This document shows, in pieces, positions 24,391 through 36,982 of a stretch of 64,000 bases of DNA; the stretch's first letter is position 1; each line of letters starts with the position of its first letter. The DNA is from Ampelocalamus luodianensis (taxonomy: Eukaryota > Streptophyta > Magnoliopsida > Poales > Poaceae), in the NCBI GenBank assembly GCA_036346255.1, contig CM070617.1, forward strand, positions 310,001 to 374,000, written 5' to 3'. The translations under genes and the position numbers were made by a program. The notes beneath the pieces are model-generated. The model did no database searches and was not told where the DNA came from. It saw only the letters and a list, made by a program, of their open reading frames with translations.

Positions 24391-25222
24391 TGACGAGGAT
24401 CTAATAATCCTTATTTTACTATTTATCTATAATTAATATTATGGGTAAATATGATGTCATACGACTATTAAGTATACCACTTATAGTCTTAAGGGAGAAG
24501 CCAACCAAGTGTTCTAAGTTCTCCTATGACCACCCCCATAGTCGTAAGTCCTTCTACGACTACCTCGTGATCGTAAGTTCTTCTACGATCACATCTGGTC
24601 GTAAGTCCTTCTACAACCAGTACCCAATTGTAAGCTTTTCTACGACTATTCTCTGGTCGCAAGTTTTTCTACGACTATTCTCTGGTCGCAAGTTTTTCTA
24701 CGATCAGCTCAGTTACGACCACCCCGTAATTAATTGTATCTACTTGCCTGTAGGCTCAATTGATTACGGGATCTAAGTAGTCAATATATGTTGTTATTCT
24801 CTAGAGTAACTGCACGTAATACGCCATTATCTCTGACAAGTAACTGCCAGACGACGTGGGAGGTTACTACTCCGATGATTACTACCATTATTACGTCCAT
24901 TATACAGAATAATGAGACACCTCTTGACCTAGAACGACTACCTCTCCGCGCACTATAAAAGGGATTCAGTCAGAGAGAATAGGGCACGACCGATTGACAT
25001 AGACAATTGGGCAGAGACAATCAGGAGCACGAGTATTAGACTTTACTTTGATTGTAACCAGCATATCCAATACAATACACACAGGAGTAGGGTTGTTATT
25101 CTCTCCGGATAAGGCCTAAACCTGTATAAAAATTCACATGTTTTTTTCCGTCTGTGTGATCAATTATGGAGACCCCCCAAATAAAACAATCTTTACATAA
25201 GATCGGTTCTAAAACACCGACA
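24391..25222 (+). mobile_element. Solo LTR inserted in the copia RT/integrase linker
   Basis: 832 bp beginning TGACGAGG and ending CACCGACA. Flanking pentamers AGGAG (24386-24390) and AGAAG (25223-25227) match at 4 of 5 positions. Removing it restores the copia frame on the minus strand. It has a TATA-like ACTATAAAAGGG at about 24952 on the plus strand and an AGGCCTAAACCTGTATAAAA segment near its 3' end. That segment recurs, inverted, at 57.1 kb, so this is one LTR family. It holds an array of short hairpins (24539-24715). Confidence 0.8.
24539..24715 (+). repeat. Tandem short-hairpin array in LTR U3
   Basis: Consecutive 24-26 nt inverted repeats, each with an 8-nt AGT[C/T]CTTC-type loop. 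The stems are TAGTCGTA/TACGACTA (24539-24562), GTGATCGTA/TACGATCAC (24567-24592) and CTGGTCGTA/TACAACCAG (24595-24620, one mismatch). More degenerate units follow to about 24715. Confidence 0.75.
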
Positions 25223-27407
25223 AGAAGGATCCTCAACAATAGGTGCATCATGAATAATAATATTTTCTGATGTGTCACCTGAACCAACAAAGTGCTCCAC
25301 CTGAACACTTGAATTCTGATAACTCTCAATAGGAACATTAGTAGACAGTTTATCATGAAGTATAGTAGATCCATTAAAAACAACGTTTCTGCTAATTACA
25401 AACTTATTTGTTTCAGGATTCCACAACTTATATCATTTAACACCAGATTTATAACCAAGAAAGATGCACTTAATAGCTCTAGGCTCTAATTTTTTATTAT
25501 CAACATGAGTATAAGCAATGCAATAAAAAATTCTCAATTCTAAATAATTTGCTGGAGAACGAGACCATACTTTAATTGAAGTCTTCTTTTCAATTGCAAT
25601 AGAGGGTGACCGATTAATAAGATAGCAAGCAGTAGAAGCAGATTCAGCCCAAAAACGCCAATGCAAACCTGCGTTTGACAACATGCAACATGCCTTGAAA
25701 ATGATGGTCCTGTTTGTACACTCAGCTACACCGTTCTGTTGAGGAGTATGGGGAACAGTGTAGTGCCTAACAATGCCTTCAGTCTTGTAATATGATTGAA
25801 ATTCATTAGAACATAATTTTATCCTATTATCAGTGTGAAGCTTCTTTACCTTCTTTTCAATTTGTCTTTCAACCATAGTCTTGCACTCTTTAAATGCTAC
25901 AAATGCTTCTGATTTATGCTTCAAGAAATAAAGTCACACTCTTCTATAGTAATCATTAATATTGTTAACATATAACGAACACCTCCTAGCGATGGCTTGC
26001 GAGATGGTCCCCATAAATCAGAATACACATAATCCAAAATACCATCTGTAGTATGAACAGAAGTATTGAACTTCACCCTCTTGTGCTTGCCGAAGATGCA
26101 ATGCTCACAAAATTTCAGCTCGCCAATGCTATATCCTTCCAAAAGTCCCATCTTGCTTAATTTTGCCAAGTCAAGTTCACTCATATGTCCAAGATACATA
26201 TGCCAAAGATTAGTAGCATCATAATTTGATAACCTTTTTTGAAACAATAGTAGCATTACCTGTAATTGTCGTACCTCGGAGATAATATAGGCCATTGGAA
26301 GCCTTTCTGTCACCTTTCATTATAACAAGAGAACCTTTGGTGACCTTGAGAACTCCACCTCCATCCGAATATTTGTAACCTTTATTATCAAGAGCACTTA
26401 GTGAAACAAGATTTCTCTTTATATCCGAAATGTATCGAACATTCGATAAAGTTTTGATGGTGTTATCAAACATCTTGATCCGAATAGAGCTAATGTTTGC
26501 AACCTTACATGCTGAGTTATCACCCATCAAAACATAATCAACACTATTGACTGGCTCATAGGCGGTAAACCAATCTCTATTCGGGCACATATGAAAAGTG
26601 TAGGTAGTATCAAGAATCCATTCATCATTAGTTTCAGCACATCCAATAAAAACAGAAACAACAAGCATCTCACCATCAGAACTACTATAACAAGCCATAT
26701 TTGTCGTACCTTCATCTTCTGTTCCTTTCAGTTTGTATGTGTCATTCCTCTTTTCTTTGTTCTACAACTTGTAGCATCCAGATATGTTATGCCCACTTTT
26801 CTTATAATATCTGCACGACTTGTACTTGCCTCTGGATTTTGATCTGTCCTTGTAGCCGTTCGAACTTTTGCCTCAAGATCCATTGTTTGAGTTCTTCTCC
26901 TTTTGGCTACCACGAACAAACAAGCCTTCTGCTTGTGAACCTAAACCTTCAGAAGACACCATCTATTTTATTTTTTCCTGGCATGCAAGGCTTCATAAAC
27001 CTCATTGAGGGTCAGTGTATCACGACTATACAATACGATATCTCTAAAATTTGAGTATGAACTAGGCAAAGAACATAAAAGAATTAAATCCAAATCTTTC
27101 TCGTCATATTTTACCTCCATTGACTCTAGGTCAGAGACGATCTCTTTAAATTTCGAAAGATGACTCAACACATTACGTCCCTCTTACAACTTGTGTAAGA
27201 ATAATTTCTACTTGAGATGCATTTTGCTGGTGAGATCCTTTATCATGCATATCTCTTCCAGTTTCAGCCATAGAGCACCGGCCAACATGATTTTCAGCAC
27301 CTCTTGTAGAATATTATTATGTAGGTGGAGTTGAATTTGGGATAATGCCTTACGGTCCTTTCTCTTCTCTTCATCGGACCAAGTATTGGCTATCTTCTTC
27401 CCGAAGC

Positions 27408-30400
27408 TGTATCATCCCAAAGTTATGTTACCAAAATGAAATAAAATAAAGTTATTGTTTTATTGGATTTTCTGAGGTTTGATAGAGTTTCATTGCTTTA
27501 TTTGAATTTTTTGAAATTTTAAAATTCAAAAGTAAAAGTTATTTGAAGTTCTTGAAGTTTTATTTGATTTAACTTGGAAAATAAAATTTTAATTAATTTC
27601 TAGAATTTTTTGAGATTTTAAAAGCTTTTTCCTAAATATTTTAAAGCCAAAACAATTTATTTTACAAAATTAATATCCAATTATGAGTTGAAAATAGTTT
27701 TATTAAGTCCAAAATAAATAAGGGAATTTATGTGAATTTTCTCATAATTTTGGTTTTTTTTGCTATTTTCTAAAGCTAAAATGAATTACCAGAATTATTT
27801 TATTCAATAAAGCATTTAAAAATAACAAATCAGGTCTTGGGCCGAAACCCTAGCCTCGGCCGTTTCCTCTCGTGCGCGCGCAGCCCACGCGGCCCATTCT
27901 CCCGCGCGTTTTCCACTTCAAAGCTTTTCGACCGTCGGATCAAAGATCAACGGCCAGATCCGGTGTAACGTTCGGGCGACCGAACGTCTTAACCAACGAG
28001 CACCATTGGATCTAAATCCAACAGCATCCAAGCCCCCTTTCTTCTCCAATGCAGCGAGTAGGCGCCGCCATTTTCGCACACGGGAGCTCCAAATCCGCCG
28101 TGATTTCCTCCCCCTCCTTCCACGCACGTACGCGCATTAAAGACCCAGCGTCCCGCCGCGCCCTCGCCGGTTGTTTTCCCCCTTCACCGCGCGCAGAATC
28201 GTCGCAACCGCGCCATCGCTGCCGCAATCCCCGCCGCCACGATCTCCTCCTCCGGCCGCGCCCCCGCCCTATAAAAGCACGCCCCGAGAGCCCTCTTACT
28301 CCCTCATCTCATCGCCACCACCCGCTCCTCCTCCCTCGCCCTCTTTTGGCCGGAATTCACCGGCAAAGAGCTTTGGCCGAAGCTCCTTCCGCCGCCGATT
28401 GCGCCGCCATCACCGCCGCCGCGTCCTCGCCGCCGCCACCAACGGCTTCGCCACACCACCGCGCACCCGGTGCTCACCTCTGTTTCGCCGGAGCTCCACC
28501 GGAACGCCGCGCCGCCACTTCACCGAACCACGCCGCCGCTTAACCTCATCGCCGGTGATCTTTCCGTCGCACATTCGTGCAACCCCGGTGAGCATCAACA
28601 TCCTCACATTCCCCTCTTTCTTGTGGCACCACCCACACCTGCCGGAGTGCCGCCAATCACCGGCAAGCCGCGTCGGCCGGCGGCGACTTTGTGCTGCGTG
28701 TACGACCACGTGGCGCCACGACGCCACCGTGGCACCACCTCGGAGCCTGGTCAGCGCCACATGGCACGGTCCACCCTCCCCTCAGCCTCAAACACCCGTG
28801 GGCTTAGTCCACATGAGCCGTGAGACCGACATGTGGGTCCCATATGTCAGAATTTATTTTTTTATTCTTTTAAACCCAAAATTCTCAGGGCTGACATCAT
28901 GATTGCGTCATAATTCCCTTTTTCAATAGAAAAATAATTCCATAATTTCGAAAAAAAACCCTAATTCTATCATTTTATGTGATTTCAATCTTCCGAAGCT
29001 CATATCTTTTGCATCCGAACTCCGATTGAGCCTATTCAAATTTGTAAATTCATATAAAATTGAGATCTATCCAACTAAACCAAAATTAATTAATTTGGAG
29101 TTCATTTGAGTTGTTATTTGAATTTTATTTGAATTTGGCTTATTTCGCGATTAGATTTCGACGACTTCGGAGAGTCAGATTTCGACGCTGTTTGAAGAGC
29201 TCATAAGAGGATTGGTTTTGACTGTATGATCATCGTGATTGTACACTTGGACTACCTGGAAAAAGTACTTGCGAGTACTAGGTGACCTGTTAAGAAAAAC
29301 AACATCACCTCAGTACCAGGTGATCTGTTTAGGAAAACAACATCACCTCATCAAGCAAGACAAGTTATACCCCTGATCATATTGATCCTATTATTTCAAA
29401 TTAGTTATATTCTGTTTTAAATTATTACTGCATGCCTATGTTTATACAATTATTTTAATTCCCTTTTTTATTTGCCTAGTTATTCCATTCTTCCTTGTAT
29501 AGCCAATTTGAATGTCGAACGTGAATACCTTGTCACCATTAGGCAAAAAGATACTAAAACTAATTCTATGCTTAGCCAATGCTTAGATCAAATCTTGTAT
29601 TTGGGAAATTTTAGCCAAATCTTCCAAATTTGATTTAAATTGGTTCTGTGGTATTGTTTTTACCATAGAAGGTTTAGAAAATACTTTTACTTGGAAAATA
29701 AAATGAAAATGGGTTTGGACTTGGGCGAAATGGATGATTGATGGGTGCAGTTCATGCACGGGCTTAATCTGGTTAGGGTTAAGGCCCAGGGTTTTATTTG
29801 GAAGACGCCAAGTCAGTTAAGGACCGGTCTTCGAGCGCATGATGCTATGCCTTACCTGACTACCACAAGTCTGGTGTGGGACAGATTTGGCTAAATAATT
29901 TGTGATGTCTTAGTGTCATTTGTGCTATATTGTTGGTGTGGGTATCGGACAGACAGTAGTCCCACCTAGCGCAAGAGGGGGCTCCCGGAGGATGGTTAGT
30001 CCAATGGTAGCGAAACCTTAGCGGACATAAATACATTAAGATAGCACATTGTAAAGGTCTCATGATAATCACTTAGTCGCACACCTATGGAAGTGTGTGA
30101 TGCGGACAGTACAAGTTGATTATCTCTTATGGGTAAAGCTGTATAACCTCTGCAGAGTGTAAAACTATTCGAATAGCCGTGTCCACGGTTATGGACATGC
30201 TAGCAGAACTACTCAAAATTAGACTCTGGCTTTGTTTGAAAGAGACTTCTTCAAAACTGGTTTATCCAAATGGGAATTGGGCAGGAAACCATGTGATAGG
30301 AGGGTATCCTTCACCATTCATGTATGAATGTTATCTGACTATAAAACTGAGAATTTATAAAATGATTTATAGTTATAGAACAACTGCTTTGGATCTTAGT

Positions 30401-30834
30401 ACCAGTATTTAAAGGAAATGTTGCTTTATGCAAATAACCCTATAAGCCATCCTTTGTTACATCCATATATGTATGTCATTCTGTTATTTGACGGGTGTAA
30501 CTTGCGAGCACGGTAGTTGTGCTCATACTTGCTTTATGCAAATAAAATTTCAGAGGAGAAGGACTTTACTACCGGTGTGGATCTCGACGACTAGGCCACT
30601 ACCCCCAATCGATTGCCTGTGGCAGATCAGCTGGACTCCACTACTTCTTCTTCGTCTTCCGCTGTGTTCTTTATTGTTGGCTTGTAAGCCTCCTTTGTAA
30701 TAAACCCTGTTGATTATTAATAAAGTTATGATATAATTTTTTACCATATTTGTTTACTGTGTGAACTAGCTACTGATCATGGGACTAGTTCAGAAATGCA
30801 CAGAGGATTCGGAGTGTTAATCCCGGGTCCGACA
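27408..30834 (+). mobile_element. Large solo LTR, gypsy-type
   Basis: 3,427 bp from TGTATCATCCCAAAG to CGGGTCCGACA, flanked by a perfect 5-bp duplication GAAGC (27403-27407 and 30835-30839). It interrupts the copia gag gene, whose frame continues on both sides. A promoter-like CCCTATAAAAGCACG lies near 28268 and AATAAA near 30720. The GC-rich 27850-28800 part gives long open frames on both strands but none resembles a protein. Internal retrotransposon genes are absent, consistent with LTR-LTR recombination. The gypsy label rests on LTR style and size only. Confidence 0.88.
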
Positions 30835-30894
30835 GAAGCCATCCAGCGCCTCATCCAGATCAGATTGCGCCAATAACACCCGCATCTTATTATT

Positions 30895-32700
30895 TTGCAG
30901 CACGCATGGTGGTAGCAATTTTCTTGCATCCGCATCAGCGACATATGATATACACGGTGGTAGCAACACGCATGGTGGCGATAGTGGTAGCAGCATACAC
31001 GGTGACTGCAGTACTACAAACACTGAACCGGCACCATCTCACAAACATCCCATGTAGACTCGGTTGAGAGATGGAGTCCAGTAACCAAAAGTATTCAAAG
31101 ATGGCACAATCCGTTATGACATGAACAGAAAAGTCAAGCAAATCTGGCCACGGTTGAGCCGATGTCTCATGTTGAAACATTAGAGGAACCATGCTGGAAA
31201 AATACAATGGGTCAAGAGTTCACAGCTTTATTGAAAAACAAAACTTGGCATCTTGTCCCTCCTGATCGTGGTCGAAATATTATTGATTGCAAGTGGGTGT
31301 TCAAATTAAAAAGGAAGGCAGATGGAACAATTGATCGGCACAAGGCATGCCTAGTAGCAAAGGGGTTCAAACAGAGATTCAGCATAGACTATGAGGATAC
31401 TTTCAGTCCAGTGGTGAAAGCAACTACAATTCGACTCATATTGTCGATTGCAATATCTCGTAATTGGTGCTTTCATGGCATTCTAGAAGAGGATGTGTTC
31501 ATGAGGCAGCCACCTGGGTATGAGCATCCACAATTTCCAAGTTATTTGTGCAAACTTCACAAAGTTTTATATGGTCTAAAGCAGTCACCTCGGGCATGGT
31601 ATTCAAGGTTAAGCTCAAAATTACAAGAGCTAGGCTTTCTACCATCCCATGCAGATACTTTATTGTTTATCTATAATCATGGAGGAAATATCATATATAT
31701 GCTAATTTATGTGGATGATATCATAATCATAGGATCTTCAAATCAGGCAGTAAAGGAACTTATTCAAGCATTACAAATTGAGTTTGCTTTGAAGGATCTC
31801 GGTGACCTTCATTATTTCTTAGGCATTGAAATCAAGACTCAAGAGATCTAGTACAAGTGCAGTCTTGTCACGGACAAAGTATGCTTCATAATTGCTATCT
31901 CGAGTTGGGATGGAGAAGTGTAAACATGTTGCTTCCCCAATGTCGACATCATAAAAATTATCGAAAACAAAGGGGAAAGTACTTTTGTCGACAGAGATAA
32001 CTAAGTACATAATTATAGTTGGAGCTTTGCAATACTTAACACTGACTTGACCTGATACATCATATGCGGTTAATAAGGTATGCCAGTTTCTGCAATCTCC
32101 AACTGATCGGCATTAGAAAGTTGTTAAAAGGATTCTGCGATATCTCAAACATACTTCAAGAGTTGGATTGACAATCCAGAAGTCTGCATCAACACTGGTT
32201 AGTGCCTTTCTAATGCAGATTGGGCTAGATGCACAGATGATAGACATTCCACCGGCAGCTTTCTTGTGTTCTTTGGATCAAATCTCATATCATGGAGCTC
32301 GAGGAAACAAGCTACAATTTCAAGATCGAGTACAGAGTCTGAATACAGGGCATTAGCTAATACAACAACATAAATTGTTTGGATTTAGTCTCTCTTAGGA
32401 GAACTTGAAATCTTTCAAGTCAGGGTGCTAGTTCTTTGGTGTGATAATCTTGGTGCGACATATTTGTCGACAAATCCAGTGTTTCATGCCAGAACAAAAC
32501 ATATCAAAGTTGATTTCCATTTTGTTCGTGAAAAGTAGCGCAAATGCTTTGGAAATCAAGTTTGTGTTATCACAAGATCAAAGCACCGATGGTCTGACCA
32601 AGCTGCTAGGAATAAAACTCAAAGCACCGATGGTGGATGAGACCTACAGAAGTCCATCGTACACCGACGCTATGGGCAAAGGATGAAAAGGCCGAGAAGT
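30895..32700 (+). pseudogene. Ty1/copia fragment, RT and RNase H, plus strand
   Basis: A second copia copy, opposite in orientation to the one at 21-31 kb. A TRLRDG-like linker lies about 31055. The RT domain (31162-31851) has WVFKLKRKADGTIDRHKA, LYGLKQSPRAWY and the YVDD box (about 31710). RNase H sequence follows with stops to about 32610 (STDGLTKLLG). No LTR was found. The 3' side runs within about 30 bp into duplicated block B. The left junction with the minus-strand copia lies near 30895. Confidence 0.85.
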
Positions 32701-32769
32701 CCTTGTAGTTCCAGTACCTCTGAACTGATCAACTTCCCTATGTATACATTTGATTTTCCTGTAGTTCTT

Positions 32770-32959
32770 GGCCCAAAAAGCCCATCTGCTTTCCAGGCCT
32801 CGAAGCCCAATAGGCAATAGGTTACTGCATTCGTATCCTTTTTTATGGGTTTTCTTTGGGCCAAGACGTCGTCTGCTCTGGACTCTGATTCGTTCATCAT
32901 GACGTCATCCTCCTCCTCGATCTGCCTCTCCTCTCCTCCGCCACGAAACCAAACCCTAG
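32770..32959 (+). promoter_or_regulatory. Promoter elements of copy B: site II, CRE and telobox
   Basis: The same set as copy A: GCCCA/TGGGC cores between 32770 and 32862, TGACGTCA (32900-32907) and AAACCCTAG (32951-32959). Only about 310 bp upstream of the start is shared with copy A. Farther upstream, copy B has copia sequence whereas copy A has the LINE. Confidence 0.6.
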
Positions 32960-33037
32960 CTTGCTTTGCTTAGCCCTCCTCGTCGTCGATCTCATCTCCC
33001 ACCCACCCCCGACCTCGCCGCCCGCCCGGCTACCCCC

Positions 33038-36000
33038 ATGGCGGCGCCCAAGCCCATCTGGGTGCGCCAGGCCGAGGAGGCCAAGCTCAAGTCCGAGGCC
33101 GAGACCGCCGCCGCCGCCAAGGCCGCCTTCGACGCCACCTTCAAGGCCCTAACCGCCTCCTCCGCCGACCATTACCAAGACGACGACGACTACGGACCTC
33201 ACAAGCCCTCCTCGCCAGCTCAAGCCGACCGCGACGCCGACGCCGACGCCGACTCCGACGACGACAACCGCCACCGTGCCCCTCCCGGCCCCGTCGACCC
33301 CTCCAGATCCTCCGCCGCCGGCCCTGGAATCGCCGGAGGTTCCGCCGGCGCCCCCGCTACCTTCACCATCGTCGCCAAGGACCGCGACGCCCGCAGGGTC
33401 CCCACCGGCGGCGCGCGCGTCCGCGTCCGCATTTCCCCCGCCGCTGGCGTCGGCGGCGGCGACCTCGAAGGCGCCGTCAAGGACAACGGCGACGGATCCT
33501 ACGCCGTCACCTATGTCGTCCCCAAGCGCGGCAACTACATGGTCCACGTAGACCTTGACGGCTCGGCCGTCATGGGGAGCCCTTTCCCCGTCTTCTTCAG
33601 CGCATGCACCGCCGCCACCACAACCTTCCCCACCGCGCTCCCCGCCGTCACATCCGCCTACCCCAACATGGTCAACCAGACCATGCCCAACATGCCAAAC
33701 TACGCCGGCGCCCTCTCCGTCTCCTCCGGCGCCTTCCCCAGCCTCCTCGGCCTCATCCCTGGTGCCTCTACTGGTGCCTCTGGTGGAGTCGTCCTGCCGG
33801 GCGTTGGCGCCTCGCTGGGGGAGATATGCCGGGACCACATCAACGGGAGGTGCGCAAAGCCCACGGACTGTAAGTTCACCCACCCGCCTCAGCAGCTGCT
33901 CATGTCCGTGCTGGCTGCCACTACGTCGGTGGGCGCCCTCAGCCAGGCTCCCATGGCGCCCTCTGCCGCAGCCATGGCAGCCGCGCAGGCCATCATGGCT
34001 GCCCAGGCACTTCAGGCACATGCTGCGCAGATGCAGGCTGATTCCAAGGCCACAGGGGGGACTTCAGGTAACGCCCCCAACTTTTAAGGAATTGTCTTGT
34101 GATGTGCCTAGATGCTCTACTCTGCAGTATTGAATTAGGAAAGGTGATTGGCTGACGCAGTTGTGTTCTTCCCAACATTGTTGAATTGATTATGTAGTCA
34201 TGTTAGGTTGCAAGCTTTTTAATGCTGTTTTGTATAACTTAAGGTGCTTACTTAACATTCCTTTGCCTTAAGTTTTGCTGAAGATGTATAAATGCATGCC
34301 ATTCTGCATTGGTGCATGCACTTAAACAGTGGCCTTTTCCATGTTGGAAGTCATGTTGCTCACATGCACATTGCATCCTTGTAGGTTCAACGGATAAAGC
34401 TGATAAAGGTGATGCTCTGAAGAAAATGGTTCAGATTAGCAACCTGAGTCCACTTCTCACGGTGGACCATCTTAAGCAGCTATTTGGGTACTGTGGCAAA
34501 GTTGTTGATTGTACCATCACAGATTCAAAGCATATTGCTTATGTAGAGTACTCCAAACCGGAAGAAGCAACTGCAGCATTGGCGCTCAATAACATGGATG
34601 TTGGCGGTCGCCCCTTGAATGTGGAGATGGCTAAATCTCTCCCTCCCAAAACTAGTTTGGCAAATAGCAATTTGCCTATGATGATGCAGCAAGCTGTTCA
34701 GATGCAACAGATGCAATTCCAGCAGGCACTTTTAATGCAGCAGGCAATAGCAGCTCAACAGGCTGCTGCACGCGCAGCCACTATGAAATCTGCCACTGAA
34801 GCAGCAGCGGCAAGGGCTGCTGAGATAAGCAGGAAGTTGAAAGCAGAGGGCTTTGGCGGGGAAAATGTGGAAGAAAAGGATGGCAAAGGGAAGTCAAGGT
34901 AATGTTTGACTCGTATTGAATTTGACATGAATTTGAAGGCTATGCTTTTAGTATTTATGTGATTTGAGAGATTGCATCTTTCTGATTTTGAAACAAATTC
35001 TGGTCTTTTTTCTATCATTTTGATAACAGAAAGATTGCATCCTGCTGATTTCTGGCCTACTTCTACTTTGGGAGATGAGATTAGAAAATTCATTTTTGTT
35101 CCGAGAATGCTGCTATGCTCATTTAGATATTGGAGGTGTGACTTGTGAGAGATTGTGCACTTGATACTAGAATTTTTTTGCTTTATTTCAAAGAGATGGC
35201 TTTTGTTGCAAATGATTCGTTTTTGTTGTTTGGCTTATATTTCGCCATTTCTGTACATGCATCTGTGGGTTTCTTGTCTCAATTCATTTATGGATGGCTT
35301 TGTTGTCTGGCATATTCTCAAATAGAATAAGTGGGACATGTGCAATAAAATGAGAGAGATCTCAGTGTAGGAACTAGCAGCGACATTACTTCTTTTGGTT
35401 TAACCGCATAAGTAGCACGAATTTTTCTCCTGTTACATTATTTCACTATAGTTTTTTTTTCTCCCTCTTTTAAAGAAAGTAACCATGACCAGTTTATTTG
35501 CTTTGCAGATCGCCATCACCCCCTTCTCGCAGATCCAAATCTAGGTCAAGATCACCTATCAAGTACCGTCGGAGTAGGCGGTCCCGCTCCTACTCTCCCC
35601 CAGTTAGACGCTCCCGAGAGCACCGATCACGATCACCATCAAGATCTTACCACTCAAAGTATGGTAGTGACCGATCACATAGGGATGATAGGGACAAGTA
35701 TAGCAGGTCTGGGAGAAGAGAGAGTGACCGGTCTCGTGATCATTATTCGTCTAGTTCAAGGAGGAACAGGAGCAGAAGCATAAGTCCGAGGTATAAGAAG
35801 CCTTCCAGAGCTGATTCTCGGTCACCCAAGCGGCAAAGAGAAGAAAGTCTAAGCCCATCAAAATCAAGAAGGTCAGCTCGGGCTGGTTCAAGGTCACCAC
35901 AGCATCATAAAGGAAGCAAGTCATCACCAACTCGTGACCATCATTCTTCTCGTCGTAGCAGGCATTCAAGATCCAGATCTCAAGAGAGAAAGCATCGTAA

Positions 36001-36982
36001 CAGTGATAAAAAAGACAGCAAAAAATCTGAGATGCAGGATGACAAAAGAAAATCTGATAGAGGCAATAGAGGTGACAAAGATGAAAGGTCTTTAAAGGAT
36101 CCAATGGAAGATAAAAAAGCGGATACTTCTGCTGTTGCTCGTAAAAGGAGTTCATCAGTATCTGAAGATGAAAAGCTGAATACTGATAATAGTAACCATA
36201 AGAAATCTAGACATGCTGCTGCTTTGGAGTATGATGAAAGGAAGGATGAAGATCATATTGAGGATGGTGCTGGGATGATTGGAGATAAAAGGGGTGTGGA
36301 TTCCCCGAGATCAAAATCCGAGAAGAGAAGCTTGGGAGATGATGGTAGCTATGACCAGAACCATGATACAAGTAGGAATACTAAGACGAAAACAGATAAC
36401 AAGAAGTATGACAGAGATGATTCTTCTCTTAAGGACAGAAAATACAGAGAAGATGAATCAAGACATTCTAGAGATAAAACTTCTCGTCATTCGTCTTCAA
36501 GATCCCATAGAAGTTCAAGGCATTCGAGGGAAAGATACTATAGGGATGCTGCTGATCAGCACAAATCGAAGAAATCAGAAGAGGGTGCCAGGGCTAGGAA
36601 AGATGATATTTCCCTTGATCCCTTCTCTTCAGATAAAAGGAAAGTTCAGAAGGAGAGGTCCCCTCATAGGAAGCATAATCAGTCGGCAGCTGGTTCAGAT
36701 GCTGATGTCGTCAAGCATGATACTGAAGTTAGGCTCCCAAATTCTTCACTAGAAGAGGCAGATCTGATTACCCAGGAAGCCCAGCAGTTTGCTCGTGAAA
36801 CTGATGTCTCTTTTGCAGATAAACGCTCTGCAGATGTTCCATTGCCTGCGCCAAACCATGAGGACCCTTTTCCTACACAGCTAGCCAAGGAAGATGTGTG
36901 CTCTACTGTAGCTGACCTTAATGGGCAACATGGAGCTGGAGTAGAGGGCGCTCTAGGGGGCACCGAAGAGTCCGCTATATGA
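33038..36982 (+). CDS. Filamin-repeat/CCCH/RRM/RS-domain RNA-binding protein, copy B
   Basis: Three exons, 33038-34067, 34385-34898 and 35509-36982, giving 1,005 residues in an intact frame. The domain order is as in copy A and all CCCH cysteines/histidine and the RRM motifs are kept; no amino acid change is seen in the RRM. Differences: four extra residues at the exon 1/2 junction (GGTS-type), one Asp fewer in the RS-tail segment SLD-PFSS, and roughly 25-30 scattered substitutions, mostly in the acidic linker, RS region and C-terminus. Both copies look functional. Its distal promoter is transposon-derived, so expression may differ from copy A. Confidence 0.91.

Larger units (their letters stand above)
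21332..30895 (-). mobile_element. Ty1/copia retrotransposon, minus strand, split by three later insertions
   Basis: On the minus strand from high to low coordinate: gag start fragment (about 30895-30835), gag (27407-26968), zinc knuckle (about 26830), protease/integrase N-terminus (26698-25921, with GHMSELDLAKLSKMG), integrase (25924-25433, NGVAECTNRT), linker (25426-25228), RT (24385-23540, YADD near 23640), RNase H (23537-22890, continuing 21904-21750), polypurine tract (21638-21628) and the 3' LTR. Stops and frameshifts make it inactive. Frames resume across each insertion, which fixes the insertion order. The 5' LTR and first gag codons are lost at about 30895. Confidence 0.9.

Noticed and set aside
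24539..24715. CRISPR reading of the hairpin array
   Set aside because: There are no unique spacers; units sit inside an LTR and recur in a second copy of that LTR.
28049..28902. Four overlapping open frames of 116-243 codons
   Set aside because: They lie in the GC-rich part of the solo LTR, are low-complexity Pro/Arg/Ser and lack domains.
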